A stretch of 64,000 nt of DNA from an uncultured Pseudovibrio sp. (GTDB taxonomy: Bacteria; Pseudomonadota; Alphaproteobacteria; Rhizobiales; Stappiaceae), in contig CANMBS010000001.1 of the NCBI GenBank assembly GCA_947496145.1, positions 124,001-188,000 on the forward strand, read 5' to 3'. The notes under the pieces are model-generated. The model saw only the letters and a list, made by a program, of their open reading frames with translations, did no database searches and had not been told where the DNA came from. Both the position numbers and the translations under genes were made by a program. Shown piece by piece: positions 1 through 10,437 of the stretch. How positions within the stretch are numbered: position 1 is the stretch's first letter; each line of letters opens with the position of its first letter.

Positions 1-129
1 AAGAACGGATTTGAGATTACTGGCGAGACTCAGGAGCACAACCGGGCACGTGGTAACATCCTGATGGATTACACGACGGTTACCCTGACCCGAGACCGCT
101 GGCAGGACATGCAGGCACTGGCTGCTTAG
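1..129 (+). CDS. C-terminal end of a GNAT-family N-acetyltransferase (partial)
   Basis: An open frame runs in from the left edge and stops with TAG at 127-129, giving 42 residues that end in LTRDRWQDMQALAA. The acidic and Tyr-rich tail resembles RimJ/RimL-like GNAT acetyltransferases. In many Hyphomicrobiales a GNAT gene sits directly upstream of obgE, between rpmA and obgE, which is the main support for the call. The catalytic core lies outside the window, so the family assignment is by context and weak tail similarity only. Confidence 0.5.
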   Translation, partial: KNGFEITGETQEHNRARGNILMDYTTVTLTRDRWQDMQALAA

Positions 130-285
130 CTGCATTATCCGCCAATTTGGAATTCAGAGGGCTTGTGACCTGACCGGTTGCGGGCCTTTTGACTGTTTGG
201 GGCATATATACATGCTGCCTGACACGATAGTTTAGCAACAAAATTAGCCAGAAATGCTGTTCCGCCCTTGGCGTGAGCGCATTAG

Positions 286-1382
<1,097 letters not shown>

Positions 1383-1383
<1 letters not shown>

Positions 1384-2513
1384 TGACCCGGCAGGTGAGC
1401 GATTATAAGCGCATCACGGTCAAGATCGGCTCTGCCCTTCTGGTGGAAAATGGCCGTTTGAAACGCGAATGGCTGGAGTCGCTGGCAGATGATTTGCAAG
1501 CGCTCGCGCAATCCGGGCGTGAGGTTCTTGTGGTTTCTTCTGGCTCTATCGCTTTGGGACGTGGTGTACTTGGGTTGCCTTCCGGGCCGTTGAAGCTGGA
1601 GCAGGCACAAGCGGCTGCGTCCGTGGGGCAAATTGCTCTGGCACAGGCTTACTCTGAAATCCTCGGAGCACGAGGTCTGACAGCAGGCCAGATTTTGCTA
1701 ACGCTTGGCGATACCGAAGAGCGCCGCCGCTATTTGAATGCACGCGAGACCATCGGCACACTGCTGAAGATGGGTGCTGTGCCGATCATCAACGAGAATG
1801 ACAGTGTAGCGACCTCCGAAATCCGTTATGGCGACAATGACCGCCTTGGTGCGCGTGTGGCGACCATGGCGAGTGCGGATTTGCTGGTGCTGCTTTCTGA
1901 TGTGGACGGCCTTTATACAGCTGCACCGCAAAAGGACCCGAATGCCATCTTCCTGCCTGAGGTTCCTCAGGTCACGCAGGAGATTGAAGCGATGGCAGGT
2001 GCGCCGGGGACTGCGTTTTCTTCTGGCGGTATGAAGACCAAGATTGACGCTGCCAAGATCGCTCAAAGCGCGGGCACAACCATGATCATTGCCAGCGGCA
2101 AGACCATGCACCCGCTCCGAGCCATTGATGAAGGAGCCCGGGCGACCTGGTTCCCGGCTCCATCAAGCCCGTCACGAGCGCGTAAGACATGGATCAGTGG
2201 TCACCTTAAACCGCATGGTGCAATCTATCTGGATGCAGGTGCTCTTAAAGCTGTCCAAGCGGGTAAGAGCTTGTTGCCTGCCGGTATTACCAAGGTGGAA
2301 GGCACGTTCACACGCGGTGATGCGGTTCGCATTGTTGATGCGGACGGTCATGATGTGGGGCGCGGCCTTGTTGCCTATGATTATGGTGAGGCTTCTCTCA
2401 TTATCGGACGTAACAGTAAGGAAATTGAGGCTATTGTAGGGTATCCGGGCCGTGCAGAAATGGTCCATACAGATGACCTTGTTCTTTCGGCTTCCGATCT
2501 GGACAATAGCTAA
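1383..2513 (+). CDS. proB: Glutamate 5-kinase
   Basis: ProB phosphorylates glutamate to glutamyl-5-phosphate, the first step of proline synthesis in the cytosol. The 376-residue product has an N-terminal amino-acid kinase domain (VKIGSALL near the start, [27 protein letters not shown], and [15 protein letters not shown]) and a C-terminal PUA domain from about residue 275 on ([16 protein letters not shown], then [17 protein letters not shown] at the end). I placed the start at the ATG that shares its A with the obgE stop codon. A GTG four codons earlier (1371) is an alternative but lies inside obgE. proA follows after 54 bases, matching the pathway order. Confidence 0.96.
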
Positions 2514-2567
2514 AAACTGTTTAGGTTGAGCCTGCTCAATTTTTTGATGTGATAAAGGTTTCTTGAA

Positions 2568-3863
2568 ATGCTTAGTTCTTCTGGCGTGGAAAATGCGGGC
2601 GATGTTGATCTCCGCGATCTGATGGCAACCATTGGCAAGAAGGCTCGCGCTGCTGCCCGTGCGCTTGCTGTTGCCCCCGCACCACAGAAGAATAAGGGTC
2701 TGGAGGCGATGGCGACGGCTGTTCGCGCTGCAACTACGGCAATTTTAGAGGCTAACGCGATTGATCTGGAGAGCATGAAGGCCAACGGTCAGGCTGCATC
2801 TTTTATCGATCGCGGCACGCTCACCGAAGAGCGCATTGAAGCAATCGCCGGCGCTTTGGAAGACATTGCCAAGCTGGATGACCCTGTTGGTTCCACCATT
2901 GCGGAATGGACACGACCAAATGGGCTGGACATTTCCCGCGTGCGCACGCCGCTTGGTGTGATTGGCGTGATTTATGAAAGCCGCCCGAACGTGACTGCCG
3001 ATGCCGGTGCGCTGTGCCTGAAAGCAGGTAATGCGGTTGTCTTGCGCGGCGGTTCTGACACGCTCAACTCCAACATTGCAATTTACAATGCTTTGCAGTC
3101 CGGGTTGGCGGAAGCGGGATTACCTGTTGATGCGATCCAGATTGTACCAGTGAAAGACCGCGCTGCTGTTGGTGAAATGCTGAAGGGCCTTGATGGCAAC
3201 CTTGATGTGATCATCCCACGCGGCGGTAAAAGCCTTGTGGCCCGTGTTCAGGATGAAGCACGGGTGCCCGTTTTTGCGCATCTTGAAGGTTTGGTTCACA
3301 TCTTCATCGACAAAAAGGCAGATCTGGATAAGGCGATTGATATTGTCGTTAATTCCAAGATGCGCCGTACTGGTATTTGCGGGGCAGCTGAAACCCTGCT
3401 GGTTGATGAAGCTGTTGCAGCAACCATTCTTCCGCCTATCCTTTCACTGCTTCAGCAGAAAGGCTGTCAGATTCGTGGAGATGAAGAAGTCATGATGCTT
3501 TGCCCAACGGCTTCTGAAGCGACAGAAGAGGACTGGTCTACGGAGTATCTGGACGCAATCATCTCTGTGAAAATTGTTGGTGGCCTGGACGAAGCGATTG
3601 AGCATATTGGTACTTACGGCTCCAGCCACACCGATTGCATCATCACAGAAGACCAGATGGCGGCCCGCACATTCTTTGCTCAGGTGGACTCTGCGATTGT
3701 TCTTCACAATGCATCCACACAATTTGCTGATGGCGGCGAGTTTGGCATGGGAGCTGAAATCGGCATTGCAACGGGCCGTATGCACGCACGCGGGCCAGTT
3801 GGTGTAGAACAGTTGACCAGCTTTAAATACGTCGTGCGTGGGAACGGCCAAACCCGTTCATGA
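2568..3863 (+). CDS. proA: Gamma-glutamyl phosphate reductase
   Basis: ProA reduces glutamyl-5-phosphate to glutamate-5-semialdehyde with NADPH, the second proline step. The 431-residue protein belongs to the aldehyde dehydrogenase superfamily. It shows [16 protein letters not shown], the conserved [14 protein letters not shown] block, IIPRGGKSL, and the catalytic cysteine in the segment [14 protein letters not shown]. The C-terminal [19 protein letters not shown] is typical of ProA. It is preceded by a short gap after proB and its TGA overlaps the nadD ATG by four bases (ATGA), so proB-proA-nadD appear to be one transcript. Confidence 0.97.
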   Translation: MLSSSGVENAGDVDLRDLMATIGKKARAAARALAVAPAPQKNKGLEAMATAVRAATTAILEANAIDLESMKANGQAASFIDRGTLTEERIEAIAGALEDIAKLDDPVGSTIAEWTRPNGLDISRVRTPLGVIGVIYESRPNVTADAGALCLKAGNAVVLRGGSDTLNSNIAIYNALQSGLAEAGLPVDAIQIVPVKDRAAVGEMLKGLDGNLDVIIPRGGKSLVARVQDEARVPVFAHLEGLVHIFIDKKADLDKAIDIVVNSKMRRTGICGAAETLLVDEAVAATILPPILSLLQQKGCQIRGDEEVMMLCPTASEATEEDWSTEYLDAIISVKIVGGLDEAIEHIGTYGSSHTDCIITEDQMAARTFFAQVDSAIVLHNASTQFADGGEFGMGAEIGIATGRMHARGPVGVEQLTSFKYVVRGNGQTRS

Positions 3864-4525
3864 GTAAAGCTGGCCCGAATGCCTCTGACAGCAACGGCAA
3901 GTTGGGAAAGGTTCTTCCTGAGTGGATGCGCCTTCCCTATGCTGCTGATGGCAATCGCATCGGGCTGTTTGGCGGGTCCTTCAATCCGCCTCATCAAGGG
4001 CACCTGATGGTAGCGAAAACGGCTATGCGCCGCCTGAAGCTGCATCAAGTGTGGTGGCTGGTTTCTCCGGGGAACCCGCTCAAGTCTCATTACGAGCTTG
4101 CTCCCATTGAGCAACGGGTTGCTGCCGTTCAGCAACTTGCACATCATCCGAAAATGAAAGTAACTGCCTTCGAAGAAGTGCTTGGCACCAGTTACAGCGC
4201 CCGTACACTACAGCAATTGCAGTTGCGCAGGCCCCGCCTGAAGTTTGTCTGGCTGATGGGAGCGGACAATCTCTCTAATTTTCACCATTGGCAAAACTGG
4301 CAGAGCATTATAGAAGGGGTGCCTGTGGCAATTGTTGACCGGCCCAAAGCGACGCTGTCGCCCCTTTCCGCTCAAGTTTGCCAACGGTACGGCTTTGCTC
4401 AGCTGCCTGAGAAAAGCGCAGACCAACTGCCCGATTGCGCAGCCCCTTGCTGGACTATTTTACATGGTCCGCTGGATGAAACCTCCTCCACTTTGTTGAG
4501 GAAGCAAAGCCACACCGCAAGGTAA
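3860..4525 (+). CDS. nadD: Nicotinate-nucleotide adenylyltransferase
   Basis: NadD joins nicotinate mononucleotide and ATP to form deamido-NAD. The nucleotidyltransferase motif [14 protein letters not shown] lies about 35 residues from the N-terminus, after an extension common in alphaproteobacterial versions. [11 protein letters not shown] and [10 protein letters not shown] are further family blocks, and TSSTLLR near the C-terminus matches the SSTxxR signature. The 221-residue length fits. The ATG overlaps the proA stop (ATGA), which argues for translational coupling. It is followed by rsfS, as in most relatives. Confidence 0.95.
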   Translation: MSKAGPNASDSNGKLGKVLPEWMRLPYAADGNRIGLFGGSFNPPHQGHLMVAKTAMRRLKLHQVWWLVSPGNPLKSHYELAPIEQRVAAVQQLAHHPKMKVTAFEEVLGTSYSARTLQQLQLRRPRLKFVWLMGADNLSNFHHWQNWQSIIEGVPVAIVDRPKATLSPLSAQVCQRYGFAQLPEKSADQLPDCAAPCWTILHGPLDETSSTLLRKQSHTAR

Positions 4526-4650
4526 CTTTTGCAATTTCCGGCAATACGTGTCTTGAAAATGCCATAGGGACCTGAGTATTCTTCTTGACGGAAGGCTTGA
4601 GTTTGTGCATTTCAAGCTTTTCAACTAGCAGAGATCTGCTTTCTCTAACC

Positions 4651-5082
4651 ATGGCGAGGGCGCTTAAGCTGACCATGACAACACAACATGAAGGGACGGA
4701 CACCATCGCTCCTCTTCAACCGCATGATCCCACCCAAGAGGGGGATGTGCTTGCACTGATCCTCAACAGCCTGGAAGATTCCAAGGCAGAGGACATCGTA
4801 TCACTTGATCTTGCTGGCAAGTCTGCACTTGCAGATCACATGGTTGTGGCTTCTGGCCGCTCTCATCGCCATGTGGGCGCTGTTGCTGACCATCTGCTGC
4901 GTGATCTTAAAAATGCTGGCTACGGTAACGCTCGCGTAGAGGGCATGCCGCATTGTGACTGGGTGCTCATCGATATTGGTGATGCCATCATTCACATCTT
5001 CCGCCCTGAAGTCCGCACATTCTACAATGTAGAAAAGATGTGGTCTGCGGATAGCTCTGCTCCAACGCAGTTCATCGGCTGA
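4651..5082 (+). CDS. rsfS: Ribosomal silencing factor RsfS
   Basis: RsfS (Iojap/YbeB family) binds L14 (uL14) and blocks subunit joining when nutrients are scarce. The family core is clear: a helix LALILNSLEDSKAEDIVSLDL, then DHMVVASGRSHRHVGAVADHL, and the end block DWVLIDIGDAIIHIFRPEVR, which is the most conserved part. The start is uncertain. The open frame reaches back to a TTG at 4585, with ATGs at 4651 and 4675; neither has a strong ribosome site. I chose 4651. It lies between nadD and rlmH, the standard neighbourhood. Confidence 0.93.
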   Translation: MARALKLTMTTQHEGTDTIAPLQPHDPTQEGDVLALILNSLEDSKAEDIVSLDLAGKSALADHMVVASGRSHRHVGAVADHLLRDLKNAGYGNARVEGMPHCDWVLIDIGDAIIHIFRPEVRTFYNVEKMWSADSSAPTQFIG

Positions 5083-5248
5083 TATCAGTGCTTCTATGAA
5101 GCACTGAGCCTTGCTGTTCCCAATCTTTTGCCTCTCCTTTCAAGAGGAACGACGGAGTCTGGGCAGACACCACTGTTGATGCAGGTATGCTCCTATCTGC
5201 ACATCAAATTCTTGCGGGCTGATCCCCCTTTGTAACTTCGAGGACTTT

Positions 5249-5731
5249 ATGAAAGTCACGATTGCCTGCGTTGGTAAAATGAAAGCTGGCGCAGAAAAAG
5301 ACATGTTTGAACGTTATCTGGACCGTGCACGTAAAGCGGGCCGTTCCGTTGGCATCACCTCTGTGTCTGTGACTGAACTTTCAGAAAGCCGGGCTGCACG
5401 GGCAGCTGACAGAAAAGACGAAGAGGCGCAACTACTGCTCAACGCGCTTCCTTCCGGTACCATCCTGATTGCAATGGATGAGCACGGCAAAGCGCTTTCC
5501 AGTGAAGCTTTCGCTAAAAAGGTGGGAAACTGGGCAGACCAGGGCGCCCCTGATGTGGTTCTTGCCATCGGCGGTGCAGACGGACATGGTCAAGCCTTGT
5601 TACAACGGGCAGACCTGAAACTCGCTCTGGGCTCCATGACTTGGCCGCACCAACTCGTCCGCATCATGTGCGGTGAGCAAATCTACCGTGCGATTACCAT
5701 TTTGACCGGGCATCCGTATCATCGGGTGTGA
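5249..5731 (+). CDS. rlmH: 23S rRNA (pseudouridine1915-N3)-methyltransferase RlmH
   Basis: RlmH is a SPOUT-class methyltransferase acting on pseudouridine 1915 of 23S rRNA in the assembled 70S ribosome. The 160-residue length is standard. The SAM-binding knot is visible in LAIGGADGHG and in MTWPHQLVRIMCGEQIYRA, and the C-terminus PYHRV carries the family-typical YHR. The ATG at 5249 follows a GAGG stretch. The gene ends eight bases before a dispersed repeat that may separate it from the next transcript. Confidence 0.96.
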   Translation: MKVTIACVGKMKAGAEKDMFERYLDRARKAGRSVGITSVSVTELSESRAARAADRKDEEAQLLLNALPSGTILIAMDEHGKALSSEAFAKKVGNWADQGAPDVVLAIGGADGHGQALLQRADLKLALGSMTWPHQLVRIMCGEQIYRAITILTGHPYHRV

Positions 5732-5738
5732 GAGGACC

Positions 5739-5842
5739 TAAAGCAGTTCGCGTTTAAGCTGAAACGCTTGATCTGCTTTAGCTTATGTTTTTGCGTATCT
5801 TTATCTGAAAACCGGTGTCCACTTTTCAGAGATACGCTTTAG
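5739..5842 (+). repeat. Dispersed 104-base two-hairpin repeat, copy 1
   Basis: This block is repeated at 48589-48692 in the same orientation, with only two mismatches in 104 positions. It has two hairpins. The first closes TAAAGCAG (5739-5746) on CTGCTTTA (5773-5780) and contains an inner GCGTTT/AAACGC stem. The second pairs GCGTATC (5793-5799) and TCTGAAAA (5804-5811) with TTTTCAGA and GATACGC (5823-5837) around the loop CCGGTGTCCAC. It carries no open frame and resembles a REP/BIME-type or small palindromic element. It starts just past the rlmH stop codon. Confidence 0.9.
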
Positions 5843-6118
5843 TGTATTTTTCCTCCCCTAAATTTAAATTCGCAACACTCTCAGGATACCTGCTGTAATG
5901 TCATGAGTTCTGGAGTGTCTGAGCCATTGATATTGCAGTTTTAGCTTTAAGTCGCTAAGCCTTCAAACGTGGTTGACACTTCCTTAACGCTGTCTAAGCA
6001 TTATCTTTCGGGTTAACCATAGGCTGGTTCATCTGTTATACCGCATGGGCCATGCGTATTTTGCATTTACTTGGAGTAGGCAGCCGTTTTTGAGAGCTGC
6101 GTCTTGGGAGTTTAGTTT
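5843..6118 (+). promoter_or_regulatory. Intergenic leader before the envC-like gene, with a possible sigma70 promoter
   Basis: No gene is visible in this stretch. A TTGACA at 5973-5978 is followed after 16 bases by TAAGCA (5995-6000), a fair -35 and weak -10. It would start a transcript for the envelope genes that begin at 6119. The leader would be just over 100 bases. The promoter is inferred from sequence only. Confidence 0.35.
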
Positions 6119-7492
6119 TTGCGTTTCTGGGAAGGCCTCAGTATCCAATCTGCTGCAAGAATTTTCTTGTTCTTTGCTGTGGCAACTGCATGGCCATTAC
6201 AAGGTACTGCACAAAAGCTAGAGATTGCTTCTCTTAAAACTCTAAGTGAAGAAATTGATCCTGATGACCCGGCTGCACAAGCCTTACAACAAAAGCAGGA
6301 ACGGGAGCGGGAGCTTCGGGACCTGAACAAAAACATCTTCCTTTCAAAAGAGAAGCGTGAGGAAATTCAGCGCTCTATCCGCTCTTTAGAGAGGGATGGC
6401 GCAAGCCTGAGCGGTGAACTTGTCCGTACCGGTGAGCGCATGAAAAAGCTGGAAAACCAGCTGGAAGCAACAGAAGCCCGTCTGGGTCGGCACAGGAAAA
6501 ATGAGCAATCCGTCCGTGCGTCATTGAATGAACGCAAAGATGTATTAGCGGAGGTTCTGAGCGCATTGCAACGGATCGGTCATCGCCCGCCACCGGCGAT
6601 GGTCGTACGCCCGCAGGATGCTCTGGGTGCCGTGCGCAGTGCCATTTTGCTTAACTCAATTATGCCAGAGGTGCGGATTGAAGCAGAAGCGCTGGCCAGT
6701 GATCTGGCAGAGTTATCCCGGCTGAGGGCTCAGATTGAGGATGAACGAAACAGAGTTCGAAGTGGTGCAATTCAAATGGCAGAAGAACGCCATCGTGTTG
6801 AATTGCTTTTGAAAAAGAAGAAGGAGGCACGGCAGGAAAGCCTTGCTGCGCTGGAAGCTGAGAAGGCTCGCGCCAGGAAACTTGCCGAAAAGGCAACCTC
6901 TTTGAAAGAGTTGCTTGCTAACCTTGAGAAAGAAGTGGAAAGTAGCCGACGTGCAGCAGAGGCAGCACGTCAGGCGGATCTGGAGCGGAAAAACCGGATT
7001 GCTTCCGGTGACCCGTTTGCGGACCCTGGCCGATTGAAACCGGCTATTGCTTTTGCGGAAACACACGGGCTTTTGCCTGACCCGGTTTCCGGTGCGCTTC
7101 TACAGGATTATGGAGTTGCAGATGGATTTGGCAACATAACAACCGGTCAGTCCATTGCAACGCGCCCGAATGCTCAGGTTACTTCCCCCACTGATGGATG
7201 GGTGGTGTATGCTGGGGATTTTCGCTCCTACGGGCAGATGGTAATTGTTAACGCAGGCGGCGGCTATCATGTCCTATTGTCCGGTATGGATGATGTGATG
7301 GTGGAGTTAGGGCAGTTTATTCTTGCTGGCGAACCTGTCGCTAAAATGGGTGAAACGCGCCTTGCAAGCGCAAATAACCTCAATTTTAGTTTGGACCAGC
7401 CAGTTTTATATGTAGAATTCAGGAAAGACGGCACTGCAATCGACCCCAACCCATGGTGGTCACGCGCCGAAAACGAAAAGGTTCGCGGATGA
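6119..7492 (+). CDS. EnvC-like murein hydrolase activator (coiled coil plus degenerate LytM/M23 domain)
   Basis: The 457-residue protein has a signal peptide (hydrophobic IFLFFAVATAWPL followed by a QGTAQ cleavage region). About 230 residues of heptad-rich coiled coil come next, for example in RDLNKNIFLSKEKREEIQRS. A C-terminal LytM domain covers about 320-450 (VTSPTDGWVVYAGDF, GYHVLLSGM, VLYVEFRKDG). The zinc ligands HxxxD and HxH of active M23 peptidases are not seen; the last reads YVEFR. The domain is therefore probably inactive, as in EnvC, which activates periplasmic amidases at the division site. The start is a TTG with GGAG about ten bases upstream. It overlaps ctpA by four bases. Confidence 0.85.
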   Translation: MRFWEGLSIQSAARIFLFFAVATAWPLQGTAQKLEIASLKTLSEEIDPDDPAAQALQQKQERERELRDLNKNIFLSKEKREEIQRSIRSLERDGASLSGELVRTGERMKKLENQLEATEARLGRHRKNEQSVRASLNERKDVLAEVLSALQRIGHRPPPAMVVRPQDALGAVRSAILLNSIMPEVRIEAEALASDLAELSRLRAQIEDERNRVRSGAIQMAEERHRVELLLKKKKEARQESLAALEAEKARARKLAEKATSLKELLANLEKEVESSRRAAEAARQADLERKNRIASGDPFADPGRLKPAIAFAETHGLLPDPVSGALLQDYGVADGFGNITTGQSIATRPNAQVTSPTDGWVVYAGDFRSYGQMVIVNAGGGYHVLLSGMDDVMVELGQFILAGEPVAKMGETRLASANNLNFSLDQPVLYVEFRKDGTAIDPNPWWSRAENEKVRG

Positions 7493-8823
7493 TACGGAAA
7501 GCATCGCTCTTGTTGGTTGGCGTGGTCATGGGGGCTACGGCAGTCGTGACATACTCTCAGGCTCCATTCAGATTTGCAGAGCCAGCCTCTGCCGCTTCTG
7601 CTGATACCTACAATCAGCTCAATCTGTTTGGTGATGTTTTTGAGCGCGTGCGCTCCGATTATGTAGAGGAGCCAGCAGACTCCAAGCTGATCGAAACTGC
7701 CATCAACGGTATGCTCACAAACCTTGACCCACATTCCAGCTACCTGCCACCAAAGAGCTTCCGCGATATGCAGGTGCAGACCCGTGGTGAGTTTGGCGGT
7801 CTTGGTATTGAAGTGACCATGGAAGATGGCCTTGTGAAGGTTGTTGCCCCGATTGATGATACTCCGGCCTTTAAAGCAGGCGTACAGGCTGGTGACCTGA
7901 TTACCCATCTTGATGGGGAACAGGTTATGGGCCTTACCCTGAACGAAGCTGTCGAGAAGATGCGCGGGCTGGTAAATACTGACATTACCATCACTGTTCG
8001 TCGTGAAGGCATCAATGAGCCAACCGATATCACCATCACTCGTGACGTGATCCGCATTCGCTCTGTTCGCTGGAACAAAGAAGAGGATGTGGGCTATATC
8101 CGCATTACTCAGTTCAACGAACAGACCTTTGACGGGCTGGAAAGTGCGGTTGATGAACTGACAGCCGAGATTGGCGAAGACAATCTGAGAGGTTTTGTGC
8201 TTGATCTGCGCAATAACCCGGGCGGCCTGCTGGATCAGGCGATTGCTGTTTCTGATGCGTTCCTGAACCGTGGTGAAATTGTTTCTACACGTGGTCGTCA
8301 TGCCGAAGAAACCCAACGCTACAATGCGCGCAATGGTGACCTGACTGAAGGGGCACCTGTGATCATTCTGGTAAACGGTGGCACTGCATCGGCTTCTGAG
8401 ATTGTGGCTGGAGCGTTGCAGGATCATCGCCGTGCAACCATTTTAGGCACACGTTCCTTTGGTAAAGGCTCTGTGCAGACCATCATCCCGCTTGGTGCAA
8501 ATGGTGCTATCCGTCTGACAACGGCACGCTATTACACGCCATCCGGAAATTCCATTCAGGCGAAGGGCATCCGTCCAGACATCATCTCCTTACAGGAACT
8601 GCCTGACGAGCTGAAGGGCCGTGCAGAAACCAAAGGTGAGGCTGGCCTGCGCGGACACCTTGAGGCTGAAGAAGGCGATGAAGGCTCAGGCAGTCAGGCT
8701 TACGTTCCTCAGGACAAAGACAAGGATGTGCAACTGAACCTTGCAATGGACCTGCTTCGCGGTGAGAAGACTGACGCAGCCTTCCCGCCAAGCACAGACA
8801 GTGCAGCGAACACATCCAACTAA
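7489..8823 (+). CDS. ctpA: S41 family carboxy-terminal processing protease CtpA
   Basis: CtpA is a periplasmic serine protease that trims or degrades envelope proteins. The 444-residue protein has an N-terminal membrane/signal segment (LLLVGVVMGATAVV), a PDZ domain at about 100-172 (FGGLGIEVTMEDGLVKVV onward) and the S41 core. The catalytic dyad is visible: Ser301 in GGTASASEI and Lys326 in TRSFGKGSVQT, 25 residues apart as in Prc. The C-terminal 60 residues are acidic and of low complexity. I chose the ATG that overlaps the upstream TGA (ATGA) rather than the ATG at 7453. Pairing with an EnvC-like gene is common in alphaproteobacteria. Confidence 0.95.
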   Translation: MIRKASLLLVGVVMGATAVVTYSQAPFRFAEPASAASADTYNQLNLFGDVFERVRSDYVEEPADSKLIETAINGMLTNLDPHSSYLPPKSFRDMQVQTRGEFGGLGIEVTMEDGLVKVVAPIDDTPAFKAGVQAGDLITHLDGEQVMGLTLNEAVEKMRGLVNTDITITVRREGINEPTDITITRDVIRIRSVRWNKEEDVGYIRITQFNEQTFDGLESAVDELTAEIGEDNLRGFVLDLRNNPGGLLDQAIAVSDAFLNRGEIVSTRGRHAEETQRYNARNGDLTEGAPVIILVNGGTASASEIVAGALQDHRRATILGTRSFGKGSVQTIIPLGANGAIRLTTARYYTPSGNSIQAKGIRPDIISLQELPDELKGRAETKGEAGLRGHLEAEEGDEGSGSQAYVPQDKDKDVQLNLAMDLLRGEKTDAAFPPSTDSAANTSN

Positions 8824-8831
8824 GAAAATTT

Positions 8832-8894
8832 GTGAGACCGGGAGACACTCAGGCTTTCTCCCGATCTCACATCAGAGCTTTTACAGCTCTGATG
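8832..8894 (+). terminator. Two back-to-back hairpins after ctpA
   Basis: GTGAGACCGGGAGA (8832-8845) pairs with TCTCCCGATCTCAC (8857-8870) with one mismatch. Directly after it CATCAGAGCT (8870-8879) pairs perfectly with AGCTCTGATG (8885-8894). Both lie just past the ctpA stop. There is no run of T after either, so this may be a 3' end-stabilising or processing structure rather than a simple intrinsic terminator. Confidence 0.5.
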
Positions 8895-9098
8895 TGCTGC
8901 TTGAACCAGCAGTTTTCGGGGATATGCTACAGAGAGCGCTCGCGTTGATTTACATTGACACGCTTGCGCTCTAACTTTGTTTAGAGTCGTTCCTCTTTGT
9001 TGATTACATTTTATCAATCAGAACGAGTTATTTGAGATACAAGCAGGGCGTCCGGGACTTAATCCGGGCGGCTGTCCTGATAGATGGTGGGGGCAACA

Positions 9099-10325
9099 AT
9101 GGTTAGGAGCGATTTAACAGCTCCGCTGGGGATGAATAAGCGCCGAGGCATTGGGCGACTACCGCTCGGGCTGGTTGGTGTTGCTATCATGACTGTTGTT
9201 TTCACCACCGGTTTCATCTGGATCAGCATTGTAAATGACCCTAATGGCGGCGAGCCGATGGCAACCATTGAGCTTTCCAGTGCGCTGGATGGGGTAGCTC
9301 CCGGCGATATTCAGATTGTTGACCTGCCCGAAGGTGCTCAGCTAACCACCGGAGATGGAACGCTTTATGGAAATGGAGGCTCTGTCGGACCAGACGGAAC
9401 CTATCGCCCTTCTCTTTCCGATGGCACAACGGCGTCTGCTGCGGGTGCAGGGCCTGCTCATCCTACAGTACTGGCTCGGAAGTCTGACTATGAAGGCTTG
9501 GAGCATGGCTTTTCCGGAGAAGCGCTTTCCAGCGAGCCAGTCGAGCAATTGCTTGAACCTTACAAAACCGGAGCTCTGCCGCAAACCTCCAAGGAGGGCA
9601 TTCGCCCGTTGGATGCTTATGCGCGGCGGCCAAATCCTGCGACCTTAACGCAAGCTCGTATAGCCATTTTAGTGAACGGGATCGGGCTGAACTCGGATAT
9701 GACTATCAAGGCCATCGAAGATCTTCCAGCAGATATCTCCCTTGGGCTATCTCCTTATGGTGACGACATCAACAGCTGGATGAAATCTGCCCGCCTCTCC
9801 GGTCATGAAGTTCTGTTGCAAGCTCCGATGGAGCCATTTGACTACCCGGACAATGACGCAGGACCGCAAAGCTTGCTGACCAATCTTGATCAGAGGCAGA
9901 ACAATGAGCGTCTTGCCTGGGTCCTGGGGCAGACTACCAACTACGTTGGACTGGTAAACTTTATGGGCGATCGCTTCACTGCAAATGAAAGCCGCATGCA
10001 GGATTTTCTTGGTAAAGTTCGGGATCGCGGCCTGATGTATGTTGATGACGGTTCTTCACCACGTTCCAAGGCAGAAGAGATTGCCGCCGCTCAAAACGTT
10101 CCGTTTGTGCAGTCCGATCTGGTTCTCGATCAAACTCTGAGTTCTGAAGCAATCGGATTGCAATTGCTGGAACTGGAAACAATTGCTCGCAAGCGTGGAA
10201 TTGCAGTCGCAACTGCAACAGCCTTTCCTGTGACGCTGAATGAGCTGGAAACGTGGTCTCAGCGGCTGGAGGAACGTGGACTGTCGCTTGTACCGATTAG
10301 CTATGCGATTAATCTGACACGCTGA
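9099..10325 (+). CDS. Divergent polysaccharide deacetylase family protein (YibQ-like)
   Basis: The protein (408 residues) begins with a basic cytoplasmic tail and one membrane segment (LVGVAIMTVVFTTGFIWISIV). A Gly/Ser/Pro-rich linker follows, then a domain from about residue 185 of the divergent polysaccharide deacetylase family: ARIAILVNGIGLNSDMT, LPADISLGLSPYGDDINSW, HEVLLQAPMEPFDYP, LGQTTNYVGLVNFMGDRF, and a final LVPISYAINL. The family is found beside EnvC/CtpA genes and is thought to act in the periplasm on cell-wall or envelope glycans; the substrate is not known. I chose ATG 9099 because GGTGGGGG lies at the right distance; ATG 9084 is possible. Confidence 0.85.
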   Translation: MVRSDLTAPLGMNKRRGIGRLPLGLVGVAIMTVVFTTGFIWISIVNDPNGGEPMATIELSSALDGVAPGDIQIVDLPEGAQLTTGDGTLYGNGGSVGPDGTYRPSLSDGTTASAAGAGPAHPTVLARKSDYEGLEHGFSGEALSSEPVEQLLEPYKTGALPQTSKEGIRPLDAYARRPNPATLTQARIAILVNGIGLNSDMTIKAIEDLPADISLGLSPYGDDINSWMKSARLSGHEVLLQAPMEPFDYPDNDAGPQSLLTNLDQRQNNERLAWVLGQTTNYVGLVNFMGDRFTANESRMQDFLGKVRDRGLMYVDDGSSPRSKAEEIAAAQNVPFVQSDLVLDQTLSSEAIGLQLLELETIARKRGIAVATATAFPVTLNELETWSQRLEERGLSLVPISYAINLTR

Positions 10326-10437
10326 CTGCTCTTATCACCCTTAGACTACGGAATTGTTTTCATGCATTCCATCTTTTCAATAAATGATGGGCGTATATAT
10401 ATGCGCATAAGAAAATTAGTTTTTTGATGGACCAGAC

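Noticed and set aside
7267-8427. A 386-codon frame opposite the envC-like gene and ctpA
   Set aside because: It crosses two real genes on the other strand and has no start site or domain.
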